A DNA stretch of 11,992 bases from an uncultured Actinomycetes bacterium (GCA_903891755.1 CAITFY010000142.1:1-11992), one strand, 5' to 3'; shown: positions 1-6,323, numbered from the stretch's first letter. A program made the numbers and translations. Notes: generated by a model not told the origin, from the letters alone.

Positions 1-3000
1 GATTTAGCTAAGCCAGATGGAACTCGCCAACTTCTCGTACCTTCTATTAAGGGTTGCGAAGAGTTGGACTTCGCTCAATTCTGGGCATCGTACGAAGACA
101 CGGTCCGCAAAGCTCGTGGCGGCAAGTTAACCGTTGAAGATTATGCAGGCACCACAGTTTCACTCACCAACCCAGGAACCCTTGGAACAGTTCATTCTGT
201 TCCACGCTTGGTCGAAGGACAAGGTTTAATCCTTGGCGTTGGAGCGATGGATTACCCAGCAGAGTTCCAAGGTGCGAGTGAAGAGACCCTCACCAACCTA
301 GCAATCTCTAAGGTCATTACCCTTACAAGCACCTACGATCACCGCGTAATTCAAGGCGCGCAATCAGGTGACTTCCTGCGCCGCATCCACGAAATCATGC
401 TTGGCGCCGAGAACTTCTACGATGAGATTTTTGCCGCACTTCGCATCCCTTACGAGCCAATTCGTTGGGCCGTTGACTTCCAATTCTCTAAAGATGATCA
501 GATCAGCAAGACCGCTCGCGTTCAGCAGTTAATCGAGTCCTATCGCACCTTCGGTCATTTGATGGCAGATACCGATCCGCTTCGCTACCGCCAACGTAGC
601 CATCCAGATCTTGATGTCGTAACACACGGACTTTCACTTTGGGATCTTGATCGCGAATTCGCAACCGGCGGATTTGGTGGCAAGTCCTTCATGAAGTTGC
701 GTCGCATCCTTGGAATCTTGCGTGACTCATATTGCCGCAGTGTGGGCGTTGAGTACATGTATATGGAGAATCCTGCCGAACGTAAGTGGATGCAAGAGCA
801 TGTTGAAGTTGGTGCACCGCGCACACCTCGCGAAGAGCAACTTCGTATCTTGCGCAAACTGAACTCTGCTGAAGCCTTCGAATCTTTCTTGCAGACCAAA
901 TACGTTGGTCAAAAGCGCTTCTCACTTGAAGGCGGAGAATCACTCATCCCACTTCTCGATGCCATCCTTGATAGCTCTGCAAAGCAAGGACTTGAGGAAG
1001 TCTGCATTGGAATGCCGCACCGCGGTCGCCTTAATGTGCTGGCAAATATCGGCGGCAAGTCATATGGCCAGATCTTCCAAGAGTTTGAAGGTCACTACGC
1101 CGAGAACTCAGTACAAGGCACTGGAGATGTGAAGTACCACCTCGGAACTGCTGGAGTCTTTAAAGCAGATTCTGGTGAGACCACCAAGATTTATCTCGCT
1201 GCAAACCCATCACACCTGGAAGCTGTTAACCCAGTACTTGAGGGAATTGTTCGCGCCAAGCAAGATATCAATGGAGTGCATGAGTCATACACCGTGCTTC
1301 CAATCTTGGTTCACGGAGATGCAGCATTTGCAGGTCAAGGCGTTGTTTCAGAGACTCTCAACCTCTCCCAACTTAAGGGCTATCGCACCGGTGGAACAAT
1401 CCACATCGTAGTTAATAACCAAGTTGGATTTACAACTTCTCCTCACGCAGCACGTTCATCTACATACTCCACCGATATCGCAAAGATGATTCAAGCACCA
1501 GTCTTCCATGTCAATGGAGATGACCCTGAGTCAGTAGTACGCGTAGCTCGTCTCGCCTTTGAGTATCGCCAAGAGTTCAACAAAGATGTAGTGATCGATA
1601 TGGTCTGCTACCGCCGTCGTGGTCACAATGAGGGCGATGAGCCAAGCTTCACTCAACCAATGATGTACAAGTTGATTGAAGCCAAGCGCAGCACTCGTAA
1701 GCTCTACACCGAAGCACTTATCGGTCGCGGTGATATCACCGTCGAAGAAGCTGAAGAAGTATTACGCGACTACCAGGCACAACTCGATGCAGTGTATGCC
1801 GCGGTTCACAACGTGGAACCAGAACCATCTCGCAACCGCGCTCCAGAAGTCACTCCTCCAGAGCAAGTTAATACCGGCGTCGATGAAGCAACTCTTCGTA
1901 AGATTGCTGCAACTCAGATCGCAACTCCAGAAGGATTTGTAGTTCACCCACGTCTTGCACCACAACTCGCAAAGCGCACAGAGATGTTAGATGAGGGAAC
2001 TGCCGACTGGTCTACAGGTGAGATGCTCGCTTTCGGTTCACTGCTCCTGGAAGGTCACCCAATTCGTTTGGCGGGACAAGATGTTCGCCGCGGTACCTTC
2101 TCAAATCGTCACGCAGTTATCGTTGATCAGAACACAGGTGGCGACTGGTTCCCACTTCGTGGACTCATCAATGATGACAACCAATTCTTCGTCTTTGACT
2201 CATTGCTCTCTGAGTATGCAGCGATGGGATTTGAATATGGATATTCCGTGGAGCGCGAGAATGCTCTCGTTCTCTGGGAAGCCCAGTTCGGAGATTTCGC
2301 TAACGGTGCACAATCCATCGTTGATGAGTTCGTCTCAAGTGCACTTCAAAAGTGGGGCGAGCGTTCTTCTGTAGTTCTCCTCTTGCCTCATGGCTATGAA
2401 GGTCAAGGCCCAGATCACTCCTCTGCTCGTATCGAGCGTTATCTTGCACTCTGCGCAGAGCAGAACATGACGGTTGCACAACCAAGCAATCCGGCTTCAT
2501 ATTTCCATTTACTTCGCTGGCATATGAAGAATGCTGCTCGTCGTCCGCTCATTGTCTTTGAACCAAAGTCGATGCTGCGTTTGAAGGCTGCTGCATCTGG
2601 ACTTGCTGATTTCACATCAGGAACATTCCAACCACTGATTGATGACACCACAGTTACCAACGCTTCACGCGTCATCTTCTGCTCAGGAAAGATCTATTGG
2701 GATCTCGTTGCAGAGCGCGCGAAGCTTGGGGAGACAGGTACGGCAATTGTTCGCATCGAACAGCTCTATCCATTCCCACTCGCAGACTTCACGCGCGTTG
2801 CAAACGCGCATCCAAACGCGAACTTACTCTGGGTCCAAGATGAGCCAGCGAACCAAGGTCCATATCCATTTGTAGCTCTCAACACTCTTGAGGCTTTGGA
2901 AGGTCGCACCTTGCGTCGCGTCTCTCGTCGCGCTACTGCTAGCCCTGCAACTGGTTCACATCACTTGCATGAGGAAGAGCAGCACGCGTTGATTACAGAA

Positions 3001-3015
3001 GCATTTACTCGCTAA
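1..3015 (+). CDS. kgd: multifunctional 2-oxoglutarate dehydrogenase/decarboxylase Kgd (E2-E1 fusion), 5'-partial
   Basis: The frame is open from base 1, so the start lies upstream; 1004 residues are visible, against about 1230 in the mycobacterial protein, so roughly the first 225 are missing. It is the thiamine-diphosphate enzyme that decarboxylates 2-oxoglutarate in the TCA cycle, fused to an E2-type succinyltransferase domain without a lipoyl domain, as is characteristic of Actinobacteria. Seen here: the end of the acyltransferase domain with the catalytic TYDHR motif (His114 of the visible protein), then the E1 part with HRGRLNVL (His340), the ThDP/metal motif GDAAFAGQG (from Gly439) continuing to NNQVGFTT (Asn472-473), and RRRGHNEGDEPSFTQP (His542). 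The C-terminal E1 domain is complete and ends in TAA. It converges on the minus-strand gene at 3005-3493, overlapping it by 11 bases. Identity is secure; only the N-terminus is unseen. Confidence 0.97.
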   Translation, partial: DLAKPDGTRQLLVPSIKGCEELDFAQFWASYEDTVRKARGGKLTVEDYAGTTVSLTNPGTLGTVHSVPRLVEGQGLILGVGAMDYPAEFQGASEETLTNLAISKVITLTSTYDHRVIQGAQSGDFLRRIHEIMLGAENFYDEIFAALRIPYEPIRWAVDFQFSKDDQISKTARVQQLIESYRTFGHLMADTDPLRYRQRSHPDLDVVTHGLSLWDLDREFATGGFGGKSFMKLRRILGILRDSYCRSVGVEYMYMENPAERKWMQEHVEVGAPRTPREEQLRILRKLNSAEAFESFLQTKYVGQKRFSLEGGESLIPLLDAILDSSAKQGLEEVCIGMPHRGRLNVLANIGGKSYGQIFQEFEGHYAENSVQGTGDVKYHLGTAGVFKADSGETTKIYLAANPSHLEAVNPVLEGIVRAKQDINGVHESYTVLPILVHGDAAFAGQGVVSETLNLSQLKGYRTGGTIHIVVNNQVGFTTSPHAARSSTYSTDIAKMIQAPVFHVNGDDPESVVRVARLAFEYRQEFNKDVVIDMVCYRRRGHNEGDEPSFTQPMMYKLIEAKRSTRKLYTEALIGRGDITVEEAEEVLRDYQAQLDAVYAAVHNVEPEPSRNRAPEVTPPEQVNTGVDEATLRKIAATQIATPEGFVVHPRLAPQLAKRTEMLDEGTADWSTGEMLAFGSLLLEGHPIRLAGQDVRRGTFSNRHAVIVDQNTGGDWFPLRGLINDDNQFFVFDSLLSEYAAMGFEYGYSVERENALVLWEAQFGDFANGAQSIVDEFVSSALQKWGERSSVVLLLPHGYEGQGPDHSSARIERYLALCAEQNMTVAQPSNPASYFHLLRWHMKNAARRPLIVFEPKSMLRLKAAASGLADFTSGTFQPLIDDTTVTNASRVIFCSGKIYWDLVAERAKLGETGTAIVRIEQLYPFPLADFTRVANAHPNANLLWVQDEPANQGPYPFVALNTLEALEGRTLRRVSRRATASPATGSHHLHEEEQHALITEAFTR

Positions 3016-3493
3016 AGTCGAAACGCTCCCCACGGAGGGCTCGCTTATAGTCTTTGTAAGTACCGTTCAGGCGATGGATATCTCTCTGGAATTTTAGATG
3101 AGTGCCGTAGCGAGTAAATGAAAATCTTGGCAAAACGTGCCAGAAGATCACTAGATTATTTGTGATGTGAAAAGTCCTCTGCATCAAAAGAAATCTCGTC
3201 AGAGAGTACTTTTTCTTTTGAGTCAGAAAAGCCAACGAACCTTCAATCCATCTTTCAAGATCATCCTTAGGGGCTTCGTGAATTATCCATCCTTTAGAAT
3301 CAAATGACTGTTGTAGCTTAATTCCAACTTCTCGCGGCCAAGCTTCTGCAAGACCAAGTTCAATTGCTTTCGGATATGCATATCTTTCAAAGTATGGGAT
3401 GTGAGAAAGCAACAGGAGCCACTTGGGACCCTTGTGGAAATTAAATTCGCACTGAAAGTCAGAAGGAGGGTCGTCCCAACCTTTGAACTTCAT
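3005..3493 (-). CDS. hypothetical protein, 162 aa, accessory
   Basis: I do not recognise this protein. It is rich in aromatic and basic residues, begins MKFKGWDDPPSDF, has a hydrophobic WLLLLSHIPYF stretch near residue 25 and a basic C-terminal third ending ERFDFSE. No signal peptide, clear membrane helix or catalytic motif is evident. The ATG at 3493 is chosen because a GGAG (3502-3499) sits 5 bases upstream; a GTG six bases earlier (3499) overlaps that ribosome site. It starts 15 bases after the stop of the secreted-protein gene on the same strand, so the two are probably co-transcribed. Its last codons run 11 bases into the 3' end of kgd. Base composition is AT-richer than the flanking housekeeping genes, suggesting acquired DNA. 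The open frame and good ribosome site support a real gene. Confidence 0.65.
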   Translation of the reverse strand: MKFKGWDDPPSDFQCEFNFHKGPKWLLLLSHIPYFERYAYPKAIELGLAEAWPREVGIKLQQSFDSKGWIIHEAPKDDLERWIEGSLAFLTQKKKYSLTRFLLMQRTFHITNNLVIFWHVLPRFSFTRYGTHLKFQRDIHRLNGTYKDYKRALRGERFDFSE

Positions 3494-3498
3494 TTCCA

Positions 3499-3502
3499 CT
3501 CC
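3499..3502 (-). promoter_or_regulatory. ribosome binding site GGAG deciding the ATG start at 3493
   Basis: Read on the minus strand, GGAG is followed by TGGAA and then ATG, a 5-base spacing. This favours the ATG at 3493 over the in-frame GTG at 3499, which overlaps the GGAG. The site lies in the short gap after the upstream gene's stop. Confidence 0.6.
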
Positions 3503-3508
3503 AATGTT

Positions 3509-3976
3509 TTAGCAATATAACTTTTCGCTTCTACCTGTCGGAACAGACGCGCCTGTAGCGTCTCGATGTGATGACTTTACCACGTAGAGAATTGGAGGGT
3601 CTCCCTTTTTCCATTTACAGGGTAGCGATACATTGACTGTCACTTTCTGAAAACCCTTCTTTGAAACTGATTTAGTATCGGGAAATATCCACCACCCATG
3701 CCTTGAAATAGAAGTTGTTACGTAAACCTCTTGGTTCGGACATTCGGTTACTGCGGTTACATTCACTGTATTTGGATAATGAGTTGAGACGTGAGGTAAA
3801 TCAGTTCGCCCGTCACAATTAATTCCAAATGATGCTTTCTTGCTAGTGGTGCCATTCAGCTTTCCGGTGGTTGATTGAGACTGACCTAACGGTGAACCCT
3901 GAGGAATTGCGGCAGATCTTGCTAGCGGCATTGAAATCAAAACGAAGATCAAAAGAACTGAAATTCCGCTCTTCAT
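3509..3976 (-). CDS. predicted secreted small protein with four cysteines, 155 aa
   Basis: The function is not recognised. The N-terminus is a clear Sec-type signal peptide: MK, a hydrophobic core (ISVLLIFVLISMPLA), then RSAA, giving a probable signal peptidase I site near residue 22-24. No lipobox cysteine is present. A Gly/Ser/Thr/Gln-rich linker (about residues 25-50) leads to a domain of about 100 residues with four cysteines, in INCDG, TECPNQ, LPCKW and the terminal KLYC, which could form two disulfides outside the cytoplasm. Alternating hydrophobic and polar stretches suggest a beta-rich fold. The start ATG at 3976 has AGGGA (3986-3982) 5 bases upstream. It is the first gene of a probable two-gene transcript with 3005-3493 and shares its low GC. 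It could be an envelope or surface-binding protein; this is inference. Confidence 0.75.
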   Translation of the reverse strand: MKSGISVLLIFVLISMPLARSAAIPQGSPLGQSQSTTGKLNGTTSKKASFGINCDGRTDLPHVSTHYPNTVNVTAVTECPNQEVYVTTSISRHGWWIFPDTKSVSKKGFQKVTVNVSLPCKWKKGDPPILYVVKSSHRDATGASVPTGRSEKLYC

Positions 3977-3981
3977 TAAAG

Positions 3982-3986
3982 TCCCT
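3982..3986 (-). promoter_or_regulatory. ribosome binding site AGGGA for the secreted-protein gene
   Basis: On the minus strand AGGGA is followed by CTTTA and then ATG (3976), a 5-base spacing. It supports this start and hence the signal peptide. Confidence 0.6.
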
Positions 3987-4049
3987 AAATTAGAAGTTCA
4001 ATACCGACTCTTGAAGTATGAAGAGTTTGAATGAAAATTTCTTGCAGGG

Positions 4050-4058
4050 TGTGGATAA
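4050..4058 (-). other. single consensus DnaA-box-like 9-mer in an 89-base intergenic region
   Basis: The minus strand reads TTATCCACA, an exact match to the strong DnaA-box consensus. It lies in the 3977-4065 gap between the sodX stop and the secreted-protein start. No second box, AT-rich unwinding element or dnaA/dnaN gene is nearby, so this is not an origin. It may be a DnaA-regulated promoter site or chance. The rest of the gap holds only a 6-bp inverted repeat (4007-4026) and no clear terminator. Confidence 0.3.
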
Positions 4059-4065
4059 GTAACAA

Positions 4066-4383
4066 TTACCCTCTGCGATAGCGCACGAGCACTACCCCCA
4101 CTATCTCAGTTGGGGTTATCGCTCCCCACTGCCTAGAGTCAGTACTAGATTCTTTGTTGTCGCCTTCGACCCAGACTCCCGATTGATCAGCTCTCATGAC
4201 TCGCTTGATGAAGTGAATTCCGGGATAACTTTCGCGTTCAATCACAACTATCTTCCCGACCAATCCTTGCAAATTACTTGCACCCACTTTGACCTGCTTA
4301 AAGAGCAGCCAATCGCCATCTTTATAGGTGGGGTTCATCGAGTTACCGCTTACAGCGATACTTCTAAATGGAAGGCGTGCCAT
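4066..4383 (-). CDS. sodX: nickel-type superoxide dismutase maturation protease SodX (S26 family)
   Basis: This is a short S26 signal-peptidase-like serine protease of the type that removes the SodN propeptide, exposing the N-terminal His needed to bind nickel. The serine nucleophile lies in SGNSMNPT (Ser15 when counted from the ATG at 4383) and the general-base lysine in HFIKRVM (Lys60); the S26 box with GDNKESSTDSRQWG follows. No membrane anchor is evident, fitting a cytoplasmic SodN processing enzyme rather than an exported-protein signal peptidase. The chosen start gives 105 residues beginning MARLPF; another in-frame ATG at 4404 would add seven residues (MCQTTTP). Neither has a good ribosome site. 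The divergent gene is sodN itself, the classic partnership. The assignment rests on the motifs plus this context. Confidence 0.88.
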   Translation of the reverse strand: MARLPFRSIAVSGNSMNPTYKDGDWLLFKQVKVGASNLQGLVGKIVVIERESYPGIHFIKRVMRADQSGVWVEGDNKESSTDSRQWGAITPTEIVGVVLVRYRRG

Positions 4384-4430
4384 GGGAGTAGTAGTCTGAC
4401 ACATAGGACCAACCGACTTTTATTTCAAGA

Positions 4431-4435
4431 AGGAG
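4431..4435 (+). promoter_or_regulatory. ribosome binding site AGGAG of sodN
   Basis: AGGAG lies 5 bases before the ATG at 4441. It fixes the sodN start there although the reading frame stays open further upstream to 4183 within sodX on the other strand. Confidence 0.75.
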
Positions 4436-4440
4436 CACAC

Positions 4441-4830
4441 ATGTTCAAGCCAACACTCGTTGGATACGCACACTGCGATCTACCTTGCGGTATCTACGAT
4501 CCAGCACAGGCAAAGCTCGAGGCACAATCTGTTAAGGCTTCAATCGAGAAGTACAACGCAAGCACAGATCCTGTCTTCCAAGCTCGCGCAATTGCAGTGA
4601 AGGAAGAACGTTCAGAGCTCGTTAAGCACCACCTCTGGGTTCTCTGGACTGATTACTTCAAGGCTCCTCACTTCGAGGCATACCCACAACTCAACACCTT
4701 GTTCAACGAGGCAACAAAGCTCGCTGGCGCTGGTGGAACTAAGGGTTCTGTCGATGTAGCAGTTGCAGATAAGTTGCTTGCAAAGATTGATGAGATCGCA
4801 GAGATCTTCTGGGCTACAAAGAAGGCTTAA
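4441..4830 (+). CDS. sodN: nickel superoxide dismutase SodN
   Basis: This cytoplasmic nickel SOD converts superoxide to oxygen and hydrogen peroxide. The 129-residue precursor has a 10-residue propeptide, MFKPTLVGYA, directly followed by the nickel hook HCDLPCGIYDPAQ. After cleavage His11 becomes His1, and Cys12 and Cys16 become Cys2 and Cys6, which with the new amino terminus ligate nickel. The remainder matches the four-helix SodN body, with the conserved KHHLWVLWTDYFKAPH segment. The start at 4441 is set by the AGGAG site and by the propeptide-hook layout. Divergent sodX supplies the processing protease. No Nur-type operator could be identified with confidence in the 57 bases between the starts. 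The stop abuts the convergent hotdog gene with no gap. The propeptide is shorter than the 14 residues of Streptomyces SodN. Confidence 0.97.
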   Translation: MFKPTLVGYAHCDLPCGIYDPAQAKLEAQSVKASIEKYNASTDPVFQARAIAVKEERSELVKHHLWVLWTDYFKAPHFEAYPQLNTLFNEATKLAGAGGTKGSVDVAVADKLLAKIDEIAEIFWATKKA

Positions 4831-5247
4831 TTAACTTGCGGCGTTTGCGCGCGGCAGATTCTCTGCTGCGCTACGCGCCATAAAAGAAACTCGATCTACC
4901 AATCGCCGTTGCACTTGTGCCACGGCGATTGTTCTTTGGTCTTGATGAATTTCGCATTCAAAGGTCAAGATATTTTCGCCGTACTCAGTCGCCTTAACCA
5001 AGGCGCGTACTTCCCCACCGATAGAGACGGCCCCGCGCATCTGGATTGCAGCACCGATAGTGAAAGATGTTTCGCCAGTTCCTAAGAACTCAGCGATCGC
5101 AGCGCTACAGGCGGATTCAATTACATTAAGAGCAGAGTTTGCGGCAAGGACGGGAAGATCATTAATCCCCTGCGCCACCCCAGTATCAAGGGGCCTGACA
5201 GTCAGGGATGCCATCCCTACTGAGCCAAGGAGTTCTTCTGCTTGCAT
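4831..5247 (-). CDS. FlK-like hotdog-fold thioesterase-family protein, catalytic residues degenerate
   Basis: The 138-residue protein aligns by eye along its length with the fluoroacetyl-CoA thioesterase (FlK) family: a VLAANSALNVIESAC helix like FlK's VFAT...LMEWAC, then the TIGAAIQM strand, a charged strand pair with LTFECEIHQD, and a terminal strand with QRRLVDRV. Of the FlK catalytic trio only the Glu remains (Glu44); the Thr position is Ala36 and the His position is Gly72. Hydrolysis of acyl-CoA is therefore doubtful and the substrate unknown. The ATG at 5247 is used; an internal ATG at 5214 (MASLTVRPLD) is possible. It lies 38 bases downstream of rsrA on the same strand and may belong to the sigR transcript, although a TANNNT element at the start suggests its own promoter. 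The stop abuts the sodN stop. Confidence 0.78.
   Translation of the reverse strand: MQAEELLGSVGMASLTVRPLDTGVAQGINDLPVLAANSALNVIESACSAAIAEFLGTGETSFTIGAAIQMRGAVSIGGEVRALVKATEYGENILTFECEIHQDQRTIAVAQVQRRLVDRVSFMARSAAENLPRANAAS
4849..4871 (+). terminator. possible 3' hairpin for the sodN transcript (no U-tract)
   Basis: A 10-bp stem (4849-4858 with 4862-4871, one G-U pair) closes on a TTC loop, 18 bases after the sodN stop. It lies inside the 3' coding part of the opposing hotdog gene. No T-run follows, so it is at best a U-less terminator or an mRNA-stabilising structure. It could equally be a by-product of coding sequence. Confidence 0.3.
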
Positions 5248-5253
5248 GCCTAA

Positions 5254-5259
5254 AACTTA
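5254..5259 (-). promoter_or_regulatory. candidate -10 element TAAGTT for a leaderless hotdog-gene transcript
   Basis: On the minus strand TAAGTT is followed by exactly six bases (TTAGGC) and then the ATG at 5247, placing +1 on the A of the start codon. This fits the actinobacterial TANNNT rule for leaderless mRNAs. No good -35 or Shine-Dalgarno sequence is seen. Confidence 0.35.
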
Positions 5260-5285
5260 ATGGATGTAAGCGTGAAATGTTGGAG

Positions 5286-5672
5286 TTAGAGACCCTCGGT
5301 AAAGTCGTGGCGGATCTCGTGGGTAATCTCTTGAGTGAATTGAATCGATGTTGTCCCATCAAATGTGAAGTTTGTGATGGTCGTTGATGAGGAGAAGAAA
5401 CCAACTTGAGTTTGTCCGGCTAAGGCCTCAGTTTGCTGGCGGATGCGTTGGTGTAGGTCTTCGGGGGCCTCTTCATTGCAGGTATTGCGAAGCAGGTTCT
5501 GCATAAAGGCGAGCGCCTGACTCTCGTACACCATCATCTCATTGCAAGGAGGGCACTCTTGGAAGTGAATCTGGTAGATCTGGTACTCCTGCTCAGAAGG
5601 TAATTCGTGGTCGATATAGAGAACTAGAGTCTGCAAGATCTGATCGCAAGGAAGCTGGTGTGCGTTACTCAT
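5286..5672 (-). CDS. rsrA: RsrA-type zinc-binding redox anti-sigma factor
   Basis: This is the cytoplasmic anti-sigma factor paired with the adjacent SigR-like factor. Reduced, zinc-bound protein holds the sigma factor inactive; thiol oxidation forms a disulfide, expels zinc and releases it. The zinc-anti-sigma signature H-x3-C-x2-C is present as His36, Cys40, Cys43, with Cys9 upstream as the fourth ligand; Cys9 and Cys43 correspond to the RsrA trigger pair. Cys65 matches the extra C-terminal cysteines of RsrA. The 128-residue protein is longer than typical RsrA (about 105), with a Ser/Thr/Phe-rich tail from about residue 90. The ATG at 5672 overlaps the sigR stop by 8 bases and has GGGAGG (5683-5678) 5 bases upstream, so translation is probably coupled. 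An earlier in-frame start at 5717 lies inside sigR and is less likely. Confidence 0.92.
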   Translation of the reverse strand: MSNAHQLPCDQILQTLVLYIDHELPSEQEYQIYQIHFQECPPCNEMMVYESQALAFMQNLLRNTCNEEAPEDLHQRIRQQTEALAGQTQVGFFSSSTTITNFTFDGTTSIQFTQEITHEIRHDFTEGL

Positions 5673-6294
5673 CGCTGCCTCCCGATTTCTCTCGGTTGAA
5701 GCCGCGATCTTTTGCATATTGCGCTAGAGAAGAGCGCAATAACTTACGGCCGCGATGCAACCGTGACATTACGGTACCCGCGGGAACCCCGACGATGTCA
5801 GCTATCTCTTTATAGGAGAAGCCCTCGACATCAGCCAGGTATACCGCCATTCGAAACTCTTCTGGCATTGCTTCCAGTGCTGCGCGAACATCTACATCGA
5901 CGATGCCATCAAGTGCGACATCTTCAGCTGAACGACCTTGATCGCTGGTGTGACTAGCAGCGTCATAAATCTGCCAATCCTCTAACTCGCCATCGCTAAT
6001 TTGAGGGCGACGTTGATCCTTGCGATAGGTGTTGATAAAAGTTGTGGAGAGGATGCGATAGAGCCAGGCCTTGAGATTGGTGCCGGGTTCGAATTGATGG
6101 AAGGAGACGAACGCCTTGGCATAAGTATCTTGAACCAGGTCCTGGGCATCGTGCGGGTCCTTGGTGTAGCGAAGAGCCGCGGCATAAAGCTGGTTTGTAA
6201 ATTGCAGGGCATCGCGCTCAAAGCGCGCCTTCTTTTGGGCAACACTTTCAGTGGCGCGATCTACGACCGCTACCTCTAAATTGTCGGTGTCCAT
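5665..6294 (-). CDS. sigR: SigR/SigH-type ECF RNA polymerase sigma factor
   Basis: This group IV (ECF) sigma factor directs the thiol-oxidative stress regulon in Actinobacteria. From the ATG at 6294 it has 209 residues. Sigma region 2 runs from about residue 27 to 97 and includes DAQDLVQDTYAKAF, SFHQFEPGTNLKAWLYRIL and TTFINTYRK, nearly identical to Streptomyces SigR; region 4 (about 139-191) includes MPEEFRMAVYLADVEGFSYKEIA and the recognition helix GTVMSRLHRGR. The next gene encodes the matching RsrA-like anti-sigma factor, with an 8-base overlap. A GGAAT-N18-GTT promoter lies just upstream, indicating autoregulation. The start is uncertain: an in-frame GTG at 6315 would add seven residues (MGVAFAV) and give an almost leaderless mRNA, whereas the 6294 ATG has its nearest GGGAG 14 bases away. 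Confidence 0.95.
   Translation of the reverse strand: MDTDNLEVAVVDRATESVAQKKARFERDALQFTNQLYAAALRYTKDPHDAQDLVQDTYAKAFVSFHQFEPGTNLKAWLYRILSTTFINTYRKDQRRPQISDGELEDWQIYDAASHTSDQGRSAEDVALDGIVDVDVRAALEAMPEEFRMAVYLADVEGFSYKEIADIVGVPAGTVMSRLHRGRKLLRSSLAQYAKDRGFNREKSGGSDE
5678..5683 (-). promoter_or_regulatory. ribosome binding site GGGAGG of rsrA inside sigR
   Basis: A strong GGGAGG within the last codons of sigR sits 5 bases before the rsrA ATG. It supports the 5672 start and efficient production of the anti-sigma factor along with its sigma factor. Confidence 0.7.
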
Positions 6295-6323
6295 GACCGC
6301 AAAGGCTACTCCCACAGGGTGAG

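Noticed and set aside
3941..3967. GGAAT-N19-GTT on the minus strand as a second SigR promoter
   Set aside because: The spacer is 19, not 18, and it lies within the signal-peptide codons of the secreted-protein gene rather than before a start.
4007..4026. Inverted repeat ACTCTT/AAGAGT as a terminator for sodX
   Set aside because: The stem is only 6 bp, AT-rich, with an 8-base loop and no following T-run in the sodX direction.
4183..4440. Upstream in-frame extension of sodN to 4183
   Set aside because: This stretch is antisense to sodX, and the AGGAG site with the propeptide-nickel hook layout fixes the real start at 4441.
5672..5717. Longer rsrA start at 5717 (adds 15 residues)
   Set aside because: A strong GGGAGG sits 5 bases before the 5672 ATG, and the extension lies inside sigR and has no family counterpart.
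5982..6279. Alternative frames within sigR on both strands (about 87-92 aa)
   Set aside because: They lie wholly inside sigR, whose frame encodes full sigma regions 2 and 4; their translations resemble no protein family.
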